From contig NZ_CP146284.1 in assembly GCF_023744375.2 (NCBI RefSeq), positions 3,286,001 through 3,350,000 on the forward strand: DNA of 64,000 bases, in the 5' to 3' direction. Shown here one piece after another: positions 9,173 to 20,190 of this stretch. Each line of letters begins with the position of its first letter. Positions within the stretch are counted from its first letter, which is position 1. A program made the translations under genes and the position numbers. This stretch comes from Parabacteroides sp. AD58 (lineage in GTDB: Bacteria > Bacteroidota > Bacteroidia > Bacteroidales > Tannerellaceae). Under the pieces are notes generated by a model. It was not told where the DNA came from. It did no database searches and saw only the letters and a program-made list of their open reading frames with translations.

Positions 9173-10387
9173 TTATTTTACATTGTGTAATGTATGTCCC
9201 ATTCTTTCCTTCTTTGTTTTCAGGTAAAACATATTGTAAGGATTCGGGGTTACTTCGATAGGTACATTTTCTACTACCGAAAGTCCGTATGCTTCCAGAC
9301 CAACGCGCTTTACTGGATTGTTCGTCATTAGTCGCATCTTGGTAATACCAATGTGACGCAAGATCTGAGCTCCTACACCATAGTCGCGTTCATCAGCCTG
9401 ATGTCCTAAGCAAATGTTGGCTTCAATGGTATCCATTCCGTTTTCCTGCAGCTTATAAGCCTTCATCTTTTCCATCAAACCGATGCCACGGCCTTCCTGA
9501 TTCAGGTAGATAACTGCACCTTTTCCTTCTTTTTCAATCATACGGAGTGCCTGATGAAGCTGTTCACCACAGTCGCATCGTAACGAACCGAAGATATCAC
9601 CGGTTGCGCAAGAAGAATGAACACGAACCAGAACTGGTTCGTCTCCTTTCACATCACCTTTGATAATGGCAATATGTTCCAAACCATTGCTCTTCTGACG
9701 GAACGGGATGAGGCGGAAATGCCCGTATTCGGTAGGCATGTCAACTTCTTCTCCCTGTTCTACAATCGATTCCTGTTTCAGTCGATATGCAATCAAATCG
9801 GCAATGGAAATCAGCTTTATATTTTGTTCATCAGCAAACTTACGCAGTTCGGGCAGACGTGCCATGGTTCCGTCTTCGCTCATGATTTCCATCAGAGCAG
9901 CTGCCGGATATAAACCAGCCAGACGGCACATGTCAATACAAGCTTCGGTATGTCCGGCCCGGCGTAATACACCTTTTTCTTGAGCATACAGCGGATTAAT
10001 ATGTCCCGGGCGACCGAAAGTCTCCGGAGTCGATGCCGGATCGGCCAAAGCTAAAATGGTTGCGGCCCGATCGGCAGCTGAAACACCTGTCGTACAACCT
10101 TCCAGCTTGTCGATTGTAACCGTAAACGGTGTACCCAATACAGACGTATTGTTTGTTACCTGATGAGGCAGATCCAGTTCTTCGCAGCGAGATATCGTGA
10201 TAGGAGCACATAATACGCCGCGTGCATTCTTCAACATAAAGTTGATTTTCTCGGGTGTCACTTTCTCGGCGGCAATAATCAGATCACCTTCGTTTTCACG
10301 ATCTTCATCGTCTACAACGATGACAAATTTGCCTTCACGGAAATCTTCAATAGCCTCTTCGATTGTGTTTAATTTGAATTCGCTCAT
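9173..10387 (-). CDS. ribBA: Bifunctional 3,4-dihydroxy-2-butanone 4-phosphate synthase / GTP cyclohydrolase II
   Basis: Starts both branches of riboflavin synthesis: ribulose 5-phosphate to dihydroxybutanone phosphate, and GTP to the pyrimidine precursor. 404 aa. Residues about 1-205 are RibB ([40 protein letters not shown]); about 206-404 are RibA with zinc ligands in [20 protein letters not shown] and the NQEGRGIGL motif. Its ATG overlaps the stop of the upstream permease gene by 4 bases, so the two are translationally coupled. Confidence 0.96.
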   Translation of the reverse strand: MSEFKLNTIEEAIEDFREGKFVIVVDDEDRENEGDLIIAAEKVTPEKINFMLKNARGVLCAPITISRCEELDLPHQVTNNTSVLGTPFTVTIDKLEGCTTGVSAADRAATILALADPASTPETFGRPGHINPLYAQEKGVLRRAGHTEACIDMCRLAGLYPAAALMEIMSEDGTMARLPELRKFADEQNIKLISIADLIAYRLKQESIVEQGEEVDMPTEYGHFRLIPFRQKSNGLEHIAIIKGDVKGDEPVLVRVHSSCATGDIFGSLRCDCGEQLHQALRMIEKEGKGAVIYLNQEGRGIGLMEKMKAYKLQENGMDTIEANICLGHQADERDYGVGAQILRHIGITKMRLMTNNPVKRVGLEAYGLSVVENVPIEVTPNPYNMFYLKTKKERMGHTLHNVK

Positions 10388-12348
10388 ATGTTGTTTTTAT
10401 TATCAATAGTTTCTTTTGACAAATGTAGTGAAAATATCATTTCTTTAATCTCATCGCTTACTTTTTGTACTGTATTTATATCCTGCCGCAATAACTTTCG
10501 CTGGTAAACGGCAAACAGATATATAATCAGTCCCAATGGGATGAAGCAGCCTATGCCTATCGCGACTTTTTTATTCAGGTTCGCGTTCAGCTGATGGTAG
10601 TTGCTGATGATCGGATAATCCATCAGTTTATTCAGCAACAAATTCTGGTCTGAATTCGACAGTTCTTCAACGATCGACTCCATTTCCTGAGCAATGGCTT
10701 CGGCTGTATGATCTTTACCTCCGGATTTCCAGTATTGAATGTAATTGATCCAGCGGCGGTGATTTTGCAAGTATTGCTTACAGTCGGCCGACAGTTGCGT
10801 CAAACGGGGCAAGATGGCGTCATAATCAGGTGTATAGATGATGACTTCCTTGCGTTCGACCTTTCGGCCGGCTCTTTTCCCTACCAAATTCTTCAGTGCG
10901 TTAATATAAGTGTCCGCATTCATAATGACAGAGTCGTTGACGGCCTTGTAGGTTAAGAATATACCTAAAGGCGTTAGAACGGCGGCACTCAGCCACATGC
11001 CTTCCCAAGCTTGCCAAATACCATCACGGGCCATTTTAAAGCCGATGTTGTCGATGATATAGTAGAAAATGAAAAGAAAGACCGAGATAACGACCGGCAT
11101 TCCGAGTCCGCCTTTTCGGATAATGGCTCCTAAAGGCGCTCCGATGAAGAAGAATATCAGACAGGCAAACGAAATGGTAAATTTCTTATGCCATTCCGTC
11201 AGGTGACGGCGTACTTTATAGGCTTCATCTCCAATTGTAGAAGCCTTGAAAATCATTTCAGCCCGTGTGTTTTCTATCTTCGATTTGGCTTTGTTTAAGA
11301 TAGCCGACTGTTTACCCGGTGACATGGATTGATACAGACTGTCGAAGTTAATCGTTATATTCTTGGCGAGAGGCGCTAATGAATCGATCGTAGAAATAGG
11401 TTGGCTTTTCCCGTCTACAATTTCATGTTTCGTAAATTCCTGGCGATAAGACTGCCGCAGAATGATGGAAGCATTCTCCCGTTTGATACTATCGAGGCGA
11501 AGGCCCATCGAGTCAATCGAAGCTTGTAGTTGTGATAATCCTTTTCCTATGTATTGATTCTGCATGAAAGACTCATCGGTCCGGTTGAAGTTGGCATCAA
11601 ATTCAATCAGGATATCTTTGGTGGCAAACGATTCCCTGCGATAAGGAACAGCCGATTTGCTTTTTCCCTTCTGTGTCTGGTTTTTCAGGTTTTCAAAAGA
11701 TTCGCCGTTGAATAAAGAAAGAACCAGATACAGTTTGTCTGCCGAAGTCTTTAATCTTCCTGAATCGGCAACAATCACGCGGGCATTATTAAATCCTTCC
11801 GAATAATCATAGATCATCACATCTTTTAGGAGTCCTGTTTTAGGTACCTTTTCTTTGACATACACATTAAAGCCCGTGATTTCTTTGTAAAATACACCTT
11901 CCGGAATTTCCAGCTCGGGTGATTTTTGTTTGATGGAATAAAGTAGCGTATAAAGTTTAACCTGTACAACAGGCATGATTCTGTCTTGGAAGAAAAAAGC
12001 TCCGATACTGACCATCGCAATGAAGATAATCAGTGGGCGCATGATGTGGATTAAAGAAACACCGGCCGATTTCATCGCCAGTAATTCCAGACGCTCTCCC
12101 AAATTACCGAAAGTCATCAGTGAAGCTAACAGAATAGACAAGGGCAGTGCCATGGGAACTAATCCCAAAGCTGCATAGAAGAACATCTCTGCCAAGACCT
12201 TCATTTCTAATCCTTTCCCAACCATGTCGTCGATGTATTTCCATAGAAACTGCATCAAGACAATAAAAAGGCAGATTCCAAAGGTCATTAAGAACAGCGG
12301 CAGAAAAGTCTGCAGCATAAAGGTGTATAATCGTTTTATTCTCAACAT
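10384..12348 (-). CDS. LptF/LptG-family permease (YjgP/YjgQ)
   Basis: Inner-membrane subunit of the lipopolysaccharide export ABC transporter, which moves LPS from the inner membrane to the periplasmic bridge. 654 aa, much longer than the roughly 360 aa of E. coli LptF/G. It has N-terminal membrane helices (residues about 12-35, 55-85, 100-120), a periplasmic beta domain, and a second helix group near 385-470 with [18 protein letters not shown], the family motif. Beyond about 480 is an extra charged part with one more helix near 610, common in Bacteroidetes homologues. It overlaps ribBA by 4 bases. Confidence 0.9.
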   Translation of the reverse strand: MLRIKRLYTFMLQTFLPLFLMTFGICLFIVLMQFLWKYIDDMVGKGLEMKVLAEMFFYAALGLVPMALPLSILLASLMTFGNLGERLELLAMKSAGVSLIHIMRPLIIFIAMVSIGAFFFQDRIMPVVQVKLYTLLYSIKQKSPELEIPEGVFYKEITGFNVYVKEKVPKTGLLKDVMIYDYSEGFNNARVIVADSGRLKTSADKLYLVLSLFNGESFENLKNQTQKGKSKSAVPYRRESFATKDILIEFDANFNRTDESFMQNQYIGKGLSQLQASIDSMGLRLDSIKRENASIILRQSYRQEFTKHEIVDGKSQPISTIDSLAPLAKNITINFDSLYQSMSPGKQSAILNKAKSKIENTRAEMIFKASTIGDEAYKVRRHLTEWHKKFTISFACLIFFFIGAPLGAIIRKGGLGMPVVISVFLFIFYYIIDNIGFKMARDGIWQAWEGMWLSAAVLTPLGIFLTYKAVNDSVIMNADTYINALKNLVGKRAGRKVERKEVIIYTPDYDAILPRLTQLSADCKQYLQNHRRWINYIQYWKSGGKDHTAEAIAQEMESIVEELSNSDQNLLLNKLMDYPIISNYHQLNANLNKKVAIGIGCFIPLGLIIYLFAVYQRKLLRQDINTVQKVSDEIKEMIFSLHLSKETIDNKNNI

Positions 12349-12419
12349 GCCTAATAGATTGGAGAGGCAAAAGTAGTGTAAAAAACGATAATATCCTCTT
12401 TTTTATATGTGAAACTACA

Positions 12420-12806
12420 CTAAATGCCAAGTGTGCGTTTCAGGGTATCCACCTGAGAATCCCACAAGTCGATAGCATCTTCCTTTTCGTCGGGTTCAGC
12501 AAAATCTGTAATCTGTAACGCAGTAGTTCCTGTCAATTCCAATGTATGAATGGAAAATTCGAAATAAGACAAAGGCCCGGCATTTTCTGTTTCCAAGCAA
12601 TAACGGATTTGTTCTTTCTGCTTGATCAGTTCTGCACGGGCCTTGATTTCGTCTTTGTTCCACATAAAGGTGTAGACATTGTTTTTTACGGTGACTTTTT
12701 CGGCGAACCAGGAGGAAAGTCCTCTTGACGTTGTGATGTGATTCCACAAACTGGATCGAGAGACGTTATCAAAAACGTATTCAATGTTAAACTTTTCTTT
12801 ATTCAT
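12420..12806 (-). CDS. START-like (SRPBCC/AHSA1-type) domain protein
   Basis: A 128-aa cytoplasmic protein with the layout of the Bacteroidetes START-like domain: EYVFDNVSRSSLWNHITTSRGLSSWFAEKV, a beta-rich middle, and a C-terminal amphipathic helix (AIDLWDSQVDTLKRTLGI). Such folds bind hydrophobic ligands; none can be named here. The ATG at 12804-12806 (MNKEKFNIEY) is chosen because the longer frame to 12860 adds a basic stretch without family character. It sits 71 bases upstream of the permease gene and may head that operon. Confidence 0.8.
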   Translation of the reverse strand: MNKEKFNIEYVFDNVSRSSLWNHITTSRGLSSWFAEKVTVKNNVYTFMWNKDEIKARAELIKQKEQIRYCLETENAGPLSYFEFSIHTLELTGTTALQITDFAEPDEKEDAIDLWDSQVDTLKRTLGI

Positions 12807-12944
12807 GGTCGAGAGCGTTTTTACGATTCGCAAATTACAGAAAAGTTTTCTGATTATCAAAAAAAATTGTATTAAAATTCTGTCTCATTATTAGTAAATT
12901 ACCATTACGGTTGAAAAATGCTAGTGAAAAAAGTTTGCCGAAAA

Positions 12945-12976
12945 TTTGGATGGTAAAAAAATAACCTCTACTTTTG
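12945..12976 (+). promoter_or_regulatory. Promoter of tRNA-Met
   Basis: TTTG (12945-12948), 20 bases, TACTTTTG (12969-12976): a full match to the Bacteroides consensus, about 40 bases before the tRNA. Confidence 0.8.
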
Positions 12977-13016
12977 CATCGTCAATCAGAAATGATAACG
13001 ACAAAAACAAGAAAAT

Positions 13017-13090
13017 GGCGAGATAGCTCAGCTGGTTAGAGCGCATGATTCATAATCATGAGGTCTCCGGTTCAATCCCGGGTCTCGCTA
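13017..13090 (+). tRNA. tRNA-Met (anticodon CAT), elongator type
   Basis: A complete cloverleaf of 74 bases: acceptor GGCGAGA/TCTCGCT, D stem GCTC/GAGC, anticodon stem CATGA/TCATG with loop TTCATAA, T stem TCCGG/CCGGG, discriminator A. No CCA is encoded. The anticodon stem lacks the three G-C pairs of initiator tRNA, so it is elongator Met; a tRNA-Ile with modified CAT cannot be fully excluded. It has its own promoter and terminator and stands just before rimP-nusA-infB. Confidence 0.95.
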
Positions 13091-13100
13091 CAAAAGTCAA

Positions 13101-13136
13101 CCGTCACGATGCGTTCGTGGCGGTTTTGTTTTTTTT
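13101..13136 (+). terminator. Terminator after tRNA-Met
   Basis: CCGTCACGA (13101-13109) pairs with TCGTGGCGG (13115-13123) with one G-T pair, loop TGCGT, followed by TTTTGTTTTTTTT. It separates the tRNA from the rimP promoter. Confidence 0.9.
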
Positions 13137-13220
13137 CGCCCGTATGTATGACTTGTTTCTTGTTAATGAATGTAGAAGCAATGAAATACAGGAATAGTTG
13201 TATGAAATATCAGTCGGATA

Positions 13221-13251
13221 TTTGAAAAGTGACTGATTTTTTGTATTTTTG
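13221..13251 (+). promoter_or_regulatory. Promoter of the rimP-nusA-infB operon
   Basis: TTTG (13221-13224), 19 bases, TATTTTTG (13244-13251). The predicted start near 13258 leaves a leader of about 225 bases before rimP. Confidence 0.8.
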
Positions 13252-13272
13252 CGACGATTGAGTGTTGATGAT

Positions 13273-13299
13273 GAGGGGGCGGGCGGTCCCCTCTTTTTG
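13273..13299 (+). promoter_or_regulatory. Attenuator-like terminator hairpin in the rimP-nusA leader
   Basis: GAGGGG (13273-13278) pairs with CCCCTC (13288-13293), loop of 9 bases, followed by TTTTTGT. It starts only about 15 bases after the predicted transcription start, so it would stop most transcripts unless antagonised. Further down, GAAAAC (13392-13397) and GTTTTC (13421-13426) form another stem. NusA itself modulates pausing and termination at hairpins, so feedback is a reasonable idea, not shown. Confidence 0.55.
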
Positions 13300-13484
13300 T
13301 CTGAATCATTCAGTAAGTAATCAATATACAAGCTGATGGATAATAAGAGGAGAAGAAAAGGCGGGACTGCCTTTTGATTCCCGTATCTTTTGAAAACGAT
13401 TCTCGTTGGTTTTAAAAATGGTTTTCGAGAGAGTAGTTTTTCCTTATCGTATAATAAGAAAACAGATAATATAGCAAGCGAAGT

Positions 13485-13952
13485 ATGATAGATAAACATT
13501 TGATAGAGAAACTGGTTGAGGAAAAATTGGCATCTTCGTCCAATTATCTGGTAGATGTTACAGTTCAGCCGGATAATGTCATTGTTGTGGAAATTGACAA
13601 TGACGATTCTGTATGTATTGATGATTGTGTAGAGCTGAGCCGGTATCTGGAAGATCATCTGGATCGCGACGTGGAGGATTTTGAACTGGAAGTCGGTTCT
13701 GCCGGAATAACATCTCCGTTTAAAGTACTTCGTCAGTATCAAAAGAATATAGGAAATGAAGTAGAAGTCTTGCTGACAGCCGGAACGAAGCTGACAGGCG
13801 TATTGAAATCGGCCGATGAGAACGGTATCGTTCTGACCGTTGCAAAGCAAGTAAAGCCGGAAGGCGCCAAGCGTAAGGTGACGGTCGAAGAAGACCAGCC
13901 TTATACCTATCAGGAAATAAAGTATACAAAATATTTAATTAGATTCAAATAG
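13485..13952 (+). CDS. rimP: Ribosome maturation factor RimP
   Basis: Cytoplasmic assembly factor for the 30S subunit. 155 aa, normal length. The N-terminal alpha/beta domain (VDVTVQPDNVIVVEID, CIDDCVELSRYLE) contains the family's VGSAGITSPFK version of the conserved S-PG-(I/L) turn; the C-terminal SH3-like domain starts near residue 85. It begins the classical rimP-nusA-infB set; nusA starts one base after its stop. Confidence 0.95.
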   Translation: MIDKHLIEKLVEEKLASSSNYLVDVTVQPDNVIVVEIDNDDSVCIDDCVELSRYLEDHLDRDVEDFELEVGSAGITSPFKVLRQYQKNIGNEVEVLLTAGTKLTGVLKSADENGIVLTVAKQVKPEGAKRKVTVEEDQPYTYQEIKYTKYLIRFK

Positions 13953-13953
13953 T

Positions 13954-15222
13954 ATGGCCAAAAAAGAGGAAACAGTCAGTATGATTGATACCCTTGCGGA
14001 GTTCAAGGAGTTGAAGAATATAGATAAGGATACAATGATCAGCGTGTTGGAAGATTCGTTCCGCAACGTGATTGCAAAAATGTTTGGAACAGACGAAAAC
14101 TACGATGTGATCATTAACCCTGAAAAAGGTGATTTTGAAATCTGGAGAAATCGTAAGGTCGTAGCCGATGATGAATTGGAAGATTCAAATCTGGAGATTT
14201 CATTGACGGATGCCCGTCAGATTGATGCCGATTGCGAGGTAGGAGAAGAAATTACTGATGAGGTTCATTTTGCCGATTTTGGTCGTCGTGCTATCTTGAA
14301 TTTACGTCAGACGTTAGCCTCCAAGATTTTGGAACTGCAGAAAGACAACCTTTATGCCAAATATAAAGATAAGATCGGAACGATTATTTCGGCCGATGTC
14401 TATCAGGTTTGGAAGAAGGAAATGTTGCTGCTTGATGATGATGGTAATGAATTACTGTTACCGAAGACAGAACAGATTCCGGGTGATTTTTATCGGAAAG
14501 GAGAAACAGCTCGTGCTATTGTACAGCGCGTAGACAATTATAATAATAATCCGAAAATTATCCTTTCCCGTACAGATAAATTGTTCTTGCAGCGTCTGTT
14601 TGAATTGGAAGTTCCGGAAATCAACGATGGCTTGATTACCATTAAAGCGATTGCTCGAATCCCGGGAGAGCGTGCTAAAGTGGCTGTTGAATCGTATGAT
14701 GACCGTATTGATCCGGTAGGAGCCTGTGTGGGTATGAAGGGATCTCGTATTCATGGAATCGTGCGCGAGTTGAGAAATGAGAATATCGATGTGATCAATT
14801 ACACGTCAAATATATCTTTGTTTATTCAGCGAGCCTTGAGTCCGGCTAAGATTTCTTCCATTCGGGTGAATGAAGAAGAAAAACGGGCCGAAGTCTATTT
14901 GCGTCCGGAAGAAGTATCTCTGGCTATTGGTAAAGGCGGGTTAAATATCAAGTTGGCTTGTATGTTGACCGAGTATACAATCGATGTATTCCGTGATATT
15001 GAAGGTGCTGACGAGGAAGATATTTATCTGGATGAATTTGCAGATGAAATAGATGGTTGGGTAATTGACGCTCTGAAAAATATCGGTTGCTATACAGCGA
15101 AGAGTGTATTGGCAATACCAAGAGATGAACTAGTAGAGCGGGCTGACTTGGAAGAATCGACAGTAGATGATGTTTTATCCATCTTGGCTGCCGAATTTGA
15201 GGATGATGAAAATAATGATTAA
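13954..15222 (+). CDS. nusA: Transcription termination/antitermination factor NusA
   Basis: RNA-polymerase-associated factor for pausing, termination and antitermination. 422 aa. The N-terminal polymerase-binding domain covers about 1-125; the S1 domain about 130-200 ([18 protein letters not shown]); KH1 and KH2 about 205-345 ([45 protein letters not shown]). A short acidic helix-hairpin part ends the protein. It has no long duplicated acidic repeats like E. coli NusA. Confidence 0.97.
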   Translation: MAKKEETVSMIDTLAEFKELKNIDKDTMISVLEDSFRNVIAKMFGTDENYDVIINPEKGDFEIWRNRKVVADDELEDSNLEISLTDARQIDADCEVGEEITDEVHFADFGRRAILNLRQTLASKILELQKDNLYAKYKDKIGTIISADVYQVWKKEMLLLDDDGNELLLPKTEQIPGDFYRKGETARAIVQRVDNYNNNPKIILSRTDKLFLQRLFELEVPEINDGLITIKAIARIPGERAKVAVESYDDRIDPVGACVGMKGSRIHGIVRELRNENIDVINYTSNISLFIQRALSPAKISSIRVNEEEKRAEVYLRPEEVSLAIGKGGLNIKLACMLTEYTIDVFRDIEGADEEDIYLDEFADEIDGWVIDALKNIGCYTAKSVLAIPRDELVERADLEESTVDDVLSILAAEFEDDENND

Positions 15223-15242
15223 GTGTTACGACAAAGTTTAGT

Positions 15243-18131
15243 ATGCCTATAAGATTACAACAAGTATTAAAAAGAATGAACGTGGGGCTCAATACAGTGG
15301 TTGAGTTCCTGCATAAGAATGGATATCCGGAGGTAGAATCAAATCCGAATACCCGGTTGAGTGATGAACAGTATGCTTTGCTCGTAAAGGAGTTTGGGAA
15401 AAATATGCCTGCAGCGGAGACGGATAAGCGTGAGTCTTCGCATATATACAATAAGAAAAGTGCGGCAACTGTAGCAAGAGAGGGACAGTCCGTGGAGATA
15501 AAAACAGAAGTTCCGGAAGAGTTCCGTCCGAAAATAGTGATGAAAGGTCATATCGAACTGGAACATGAGAAAAAAGATGAAGTTCCTTCTGAAACGGCTT
15601 CCGCTTCGGTTTCGGTCGACAAAAAAGCTGAACCTGTAGTTCAACAGGAAGAAAAAGTCGTTCCTGCCGTAGAAAAAGAGAAACAACAAACTGAGAAAGA
15701 AGAAGTAAAAATAAATATTGTGAATAAAGAGAAAGCCGAAGAGAAGCAGCCGGAAATGGCCGCTCCAAAAGAAGAAGAAAAAAATCAACCCGTGGAATCT
15801 GGTTCATCAACGGCGTCGGCTGAGAAAACTGACAATGAGCTGTTCCGATTAAGTACCCCTAAATTTGAATCGAATATCAAAGTTACGGGTAAAATAGATT
15901 TGGAAGCCCTGAATCAGTCAACTCGTCCGAAGAAAAAGTCGAAGGAAGAAAAGCGGAAAGAACGTGACGAAAAACAAGGAAATAATCGTCCGGGACAACC
16001 GAACTTTAAGAAGGATCAGAACAAACAGCAAGGAGGAACTCCAAAAGCAACCTTAGCCTCCAATGAAGAAGGTGATGGCAAGAAAAAGCGTAAACGTATC
16101 AAGAAAGATCGTGTCGATGTAGCCAATGTTGCGAATGGTGGTGGTAATAATTATCGTCAGAATGGAAACAATCGGGATGAACGTAAGCCTCGACTGAAAA
16201 AGCCTGTTAAGGCCGAAGTTAGCGAAGAAGATGTTCAGAAGCAGATAAAGGAAACATTAGCCCGACTGACAAATAAGAACAATAAGAGCAATAAAGGTGC
16301 TAAATATCGTCGGGATAAGCGTGATGCTATCCAGAAGCGTGAACATGAATTGATGGAACAGGAGGAAAAGGAAAGCAAAATCCTGAAGTTGACTGAATTC
16401 GTTACAGCAAACGATTTGGCCAACATGATGGATGTTCCTGTTACGAAAGTCATTGCTACTTGTATGAGTATTGGCATCATGGTTTCTATCAATCAGCGTT
16501 TGGATGCGGAAACGATTAATATTGTTGCTGAAGAATTTGGCTTCAAGACGGAATACGTTAGTGCGGATGTAGTTGAAGCAATCAAGGCGGATGAAGATGA
16601 AGATAATGAAGAAGACTGGGTACCACGTCCACCGATTGTAACGGTGATGGGACATGTTGACCATGGTAAGACTTCTTTATTGGATAATATCCGTAACGCG
16701 AATGTGATTGCTGGCGAAGCCGGTGGTATTACCCAGCACATCGGAGCTTACAATGTGAAATTGCCTAATGGCCGTCGTATTACATTCTTGGATACACCGG
16801 GTCATGAAGCTTTTACAGCTATGCGTGCTCGTGGTGCGAAAGTAACAGATATCGCCATTATTATTGTAGCTGCCGATGATAGTGTGATGCCTCAAACGGT
16901 AGAAGCTATCAATCATGCTTCGGCGGCAGGTGTGCCTATTGTATTTGCTATTAACAAGATCGATAAACCGCATGCCAATCCGGATAAGATAAAAGAGGAA
17001 CTGGCTAATATGAACTACCTGGTAGAAGACTGGGGCGGTAAGTATCAGTGCCAGGAAATTTCAGCCAAGAAAGGTATCGGAGTTGATGAACTGTTGGAAA
17101 AAGTATTGCTGGAAGCCGACTTGTTGGATCTGAAGGCTAATCCGAAGCGTCGTGCAGTGGGTTCAATCATTGAATCATCATTGGATAAAGGTCGTGGATA
17201 CGTATCAACAGTTCTGGTAGAAAACGGTACGCTGAAGATGGGTGATATTGTTTTGGCAGGAACACATTATGGACGTATCAAGGCTATGTTTAACGAACGT
17301 AACCAACGTGTAAAGGAAGCAGGACCATCAGAACCGGTATTGATTTTGGGTCTGAATGGAGCTCCGCAGGCTGGTGATACATTTAATGTACTGGAAACAG
17401 AACAGGAGGCTCGTGAAATAGCCAACCGACGCGAACAGCTACAGCGTGAATTAGGTCTGCGTACACAGAAGATGCTTACATTGGACGATATAGGACGTCG
17501 TATTGCAGTTGGTAACTTCCAGGAACTGAATGTCATCGTTAAGGGTGATGTGGATGGTTCCGTAGAGGCCTTGTCTGATTCTTTGATTCGTTTGTCAACA
17601 GAAGAAATCCAGGTGAATGTAATCCATAAAGCAGTCGGACAGATCTCTGAATCGGATGTAGTTTTGGCGGCAGCTTCAAATGCTATTATCATCGGTTTCC
17701 AAGTACGTCCGTCTTTGTTGGCTCGTCGAAATGCTGAGAAAGAAGGCGTTGAAATCCGTTTGTATTCTATCATCTATGATGCAATCAATGAGGTGAAGAG
17801 TGCTATGGAAGGAATGCTTTCTCCGGAAATTCGTGAAGAGATTACAGCCAATGTAGAAGTTCAGCAGGTATTCAAGATTTCTAAAGTGGGTACAGTCGCT
17901 GGATGTCTGGTTAAAGAAGGAAAGATCAAACGCAGTAATAAGATTCGTTTGATTCGTGATGGTATTGTAATCTATTCCGGCGAATTAGGTTCTTTGAAGC
18001 GTTTCAAAGATGATGTGAAGGAAGTCGTAGCTGGTCAGGACTGCGGTTTGAATATCACGAACTTTAATGATATTCAGGTTGGAGATGTGATTGAGGCATA
18101 CGAAGAAACTGAAATTAAAAAGACTTTATAA
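15243..18131 (+). CDS. infB: Translation initiation factor IF-2
   Basis: GTPase that brings initiator tRNA to the 30S subunit and drives subunit joining. 962 aa. The first 380 or so residues are a low-complexity Lys/Glu region after a small N-terminal helix domain; the G domain begins near 460 with [12 protein letters not shown] (G1), then DTPGHEAF (G3) and NKIDKP (G4), followed by domains II, III and the fMet-tRNA-binding C-terminal part. It is the third gene of the operon, 20 bases after nusA. Confidence 0.98.
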   Translation: MPIRLQQVLKRMNVGLNTVVEFLHKNGYPEVESNPNTRLSDEQYALLVKEFGKNMPAAETDKRESSHIYNKKSAATVAREGQSVEIKTEVPEEFRPKIVMKGHIELEHEKKDEVPSETASASVSVDKKAEPVVQQEEKVVPAVEKEKQQTEKEEVKINIVNKEKAEEKQPEMAAPKEEEKNQPVESGSSTASAEKTDNELFRLSTPKFESNIKVTGKIDLEALNQSTRPKKKSKEEKRKERDEKQGNNRPGQPNFKKDQNKQQGGTPKATLASNEEGDGKKKRKRIKKDRVDVANVANGGGNNYRQNGNNRDERKPRLKKPVKAEVSEEDVQKQIKETLARLTNKNNKSNKGAKYRRDKRDAIQKREHELMEQEEKESKILKLTEFVTANDLANMMDVPVTKVIATCMSIGIMVSINQRLDAETINIVAEEFGFKTEYVSADVVEAIKADEDEDNEEDWVPRPPIVTVMGHVDHGKTSLLDNIRNANVIAGEAGGITQHIGAYNVKLPNGRRITFLDTPGHEAFTAMRARGAKVTDIAIIIVAADDSVMPQTVEAINHASAAGVPIVFAINKIDKPHANPDKIKEELANMNYLVEDWGGKYQCQEISAKKGIGVDELLEKVLLEADLLDLKANPKRRAVGSIIESSLDKGRGYVSTVLVENGTLKMGDIVLAGTHYGRIKAMFNERNQRVKEAGPSEPVLILGLNGAPQAGDTFNVLETEQEAREIANRREQLQRELGLRTQKMLTLDDIGRRIAVGNFQELNVIVKGDVDGSVEALSDSLIRLSTEEIQVNVIHKAVGQISESDVVLAAASNAIIIGFQVRPSLLARRNAEKEGVEIRLYSIIYDAINEVKSAMEGMLSPEIREEITANVEVQQVFKISKVGTVAGCLVKEGKIKRSNKIRLIRDGIVIYSGELGSLKRFKDDVKEVVAGQDCGLNITNFNDIQVGDVIEAYEETEIKKTL

Positions 18132-18135
18132 TCAG

Positions 18136-18627
18136 ATGAACTGGTTAGACGTAGTTTTATTGTGTCTGGCCGGATTCGGTTTTGTGAAAGGCCTGTTTGA
18201 TGGAATCATCAAACAGGTTGTTTCGCTTATAGCCCTTGTGGCTGCTATCTTCTGTTGTGCCAAGGTAGCCGACTGGTTACGTGGTTATATCCTTGAACTT
18301 GGTTGGTTTCCGGAGTATGGAGTTACGGTGTTAAGTTATCTGCTCGGTTTTATGTTGATCATAGGCGTATTGAAGCTGACGGGCGACTTGATGAGCAAAC
18401 TGATAGGAGTGACACCCTTGGGTGTATTGAACCATTTGTTAGGCGGCTTGTTCGGCTTTATGTTTATGATGTTTTTCCTGAGTCTTACCCTTAATGTTTT
18501 GGAATACATCGACCGAGGTTCAGTCTTAATTCCCCGGGAACAGAAAGTAGAGTCTCGATTTTATGGTTACATTAAACAGATTGTCCCAACCATTTTCCCT
18601 TCTAACTTGTTTAGTATAGAAGAGTGA
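18136..18627 (+). CDS. CvpA family membrane protein
   Basis: A 163-aa inner-membrane protein with four predicted helices (residues about 2-20, 26-48, 60-85, 97-122), the CvpA/colicin V production layout: MNWLDVVLLCLAGFGFVKGLFDGIIKQ and GVLNHLLGGLFGFMFMMFF. Members affect envelope homeostasis and biofilm traits in several bacteria. The ATG at 18136 is chosen because the longer frame begins inside infB. It lies 4 bases after infB and 29 before sufB, so it links the two groups. Confidence 0.85.
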   Translation: MNWLDVVLLCLAGFGFVKGLFDGIIKQVVSLIALVAAIFCCAKVADWLRGYILELGWFPEYGVTVLSYLLGFMLIIGVLKLTGDLMSKLIGVTPLGVLNHLLGGLFGFMFMMFFLSLTLNVLEYIDRGSVLIPREQKVESRFYGYIKQIVPTIFPSNLFSIEE

Positions 18628-18656
18628 ATGGTTTTCTTATATAATATAATGTATAT

Positions 18657-20102
18657 ATGCAAGATTCAAATAGTGTGTTGAATGAAGTAACGAATGGAGA
18701 GTACAAGTATGGATTCGTTACGGATATAGATACAGAAGTAATTCATCGGGGTCTTGATGAAGAGACCGTGCGGATTATTTCTGCCAAAAAGCATGAACCA
18801 GACTGGTTATTGGAATTCCGCTTGCGCGCTTTTCGGTACTGGCAGACATTGGAAATGCCGAACTGGGCCTTGCTGAAGATTCCCCCCATTGATTATCAGG
18901 ATATCATTTATTATGCGGCTCCGGTTAAGAAAGACGGACCGAAAAATCTGGAAGAAGTAGATCCTGAATTGTTGAAGACATTCGATAAGTTAGGTATTCC
19001 TTTGGAGGAACAGAAAGTATTGAGTGGCATGGCTGTGGATGCAGTTATGGATAGCGTTTCTGTCAAAACAACTTTCAAGGAAAATTTGGCAGAGAAAGGA
19101 ATCATATTCTGTTCAATCAGTGAAGCCGTGCAGAATCATCCAGATTTGGTAAAGAAATATTTGGGAAGCGTGGTTAGTTATCGGGATAACTTCTTTGCAG
19201 CTTTGAATTCGGCTGTGTTTTCGGATGGCTCATTCATTTATATTCCGAAAGGAGTACGTTGTCCGATGGAGTTAAGTACTTATTTCCGTATCAATGCGGC
19301 CAATACAGGTCAGTTTGAACGAACCTTGATTGTGGCTGACGATGAATCATATGTCAGTTATCTGGAAGGATGTACTGCTCCTATGCGTGATGAGAATCAG
19401 TTGCATGCCGCTATTGTTGAGATTGTGGCTCACGATCATGCCGAAGTTAAATATTCGACTGTTCAGAACTGGTATCCGGGAGATAAAGACGGAAAGGGCG
19501 GTATTTATAACTTCGTAACAAAGAGAGGCTTGTGTAAAGGCGATTACAGTAAGATCTCCTGGACACAGGTTGAAACAGGTTCGGCTATTACCTGGAAGTA
19601 TCCGAGTTGCGTCTTGGCTGGTGATCATTCGGTAGGTGAATTTTATTCAGTTGCTGTAACGAATAATTATCAGCAGGCAGATACGGGAACGAAGATGATA
19701 CATTTGGGAAAGGATACGCGTAGTACAATTGTTTCCAAAGGTATCTCTGCCGGTCATAGTCAGAACAGTTATCGTGGATTGGTGAAAATATCCCCGCGTG
19801 CTGAAGGTGCCCGTAACCACAGTCAGTGCGATAGCCTGTTATTGAGTCCGACGTGTGGCGCTCATACATTCCCTTATGCCGATATTCAGAATGAAACAGC
19901 TGTCGTGGAGCATGAGGCAACAACGAGCAAGATCAGTGAGGAGCAGTTGTTCTATTGTCAGCAACGTGGTATTTCCGTTGAGGAAGCTGTCGGCTTGATT
20001 GTTAATGGATACGCTCGCGAAGTCATGAATAAGCTTCCGATGGAATTTGCTGTCGAGGCGCAGAAACTGCTGAGCATTTCATTGGAAGGAAGCGTCGGCT
20101 AA
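18657..20102 (+). CDS. sufB: Fe-S cluster assembly scaffold SufB
   Basis: Core of the cytoplasmic SufBCD complex that builds iron-sulfur clusters. 481 aa, the usual length. Typical blocks are [60 protein letters not shown] and the C-terminal [24 protein letters not shown]. It starts the suf set here; no separate promoter is seen in the 29 bases after cvpA. Confidence 0.97.
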   Translation: MQDSNSVLNEVTNGEYKYGFVTDIDTEVIHRGLDEETVRIISAKKHEPDWLLEFRLRAFRYWQTLEMPNWALLKIPPIDYQDIIYYAAPVKKDGPKNLEEVDPELLKTFDKLGIPLEEQKVLSGMAVDAVMDSVSVKTTFKENLAEKGIIFCSISEAVQNHPDLVKKYLGSVVSYRDNFFAALNSAVFSDGSFIYIPKGVRCPMELSTYFRINAANTGQFERTLIVADDESYVSYLEGCTAPMRDENQLHAAIVEIVAHDHAEVKYSTVQNWYPGDKDGKGGIYNFVTKRGLCKGDYSKISWTQVETGSAITWKYPSCVLAGDHSVGEFYSVAVTNNYQQADTGTKMIHLGKDTRSTIVSKGISAGHSQNSYRGLVKISPRAEGARNHSQCDSLLLSPTCGAHTFPYADIQNETAVVEHEATTSKISEEQLFYCQQRGISVEEAVGLIVNGYAREVMNKLPMEFAVEAQKLLSISLEGSVG

Positions 20103-20190
20103 ACATGGAGCTGGTCAGGAAATCCTGACAGACAAATGTCCGCTGCAAGAGAACGGCCGGAATGCGAAAACAAGGATAAAAGAGATAAAT

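Noticed and set aside
13017..13090. Initiator tRNA (metY equivalent)
   Set aside because: The anticodon stem is CATGA/TCATG without the three G-C pairs typical of initiator tRNA.
13104..13850. Long minus-strand frame of 248 codons opposite rimP
   Set aside because: It covers the tRNA terminator, promoter and leader as well as rimP on the other strand, and its composition (Ile, Tyr, Phe, Ser) is typical of antisense frames.
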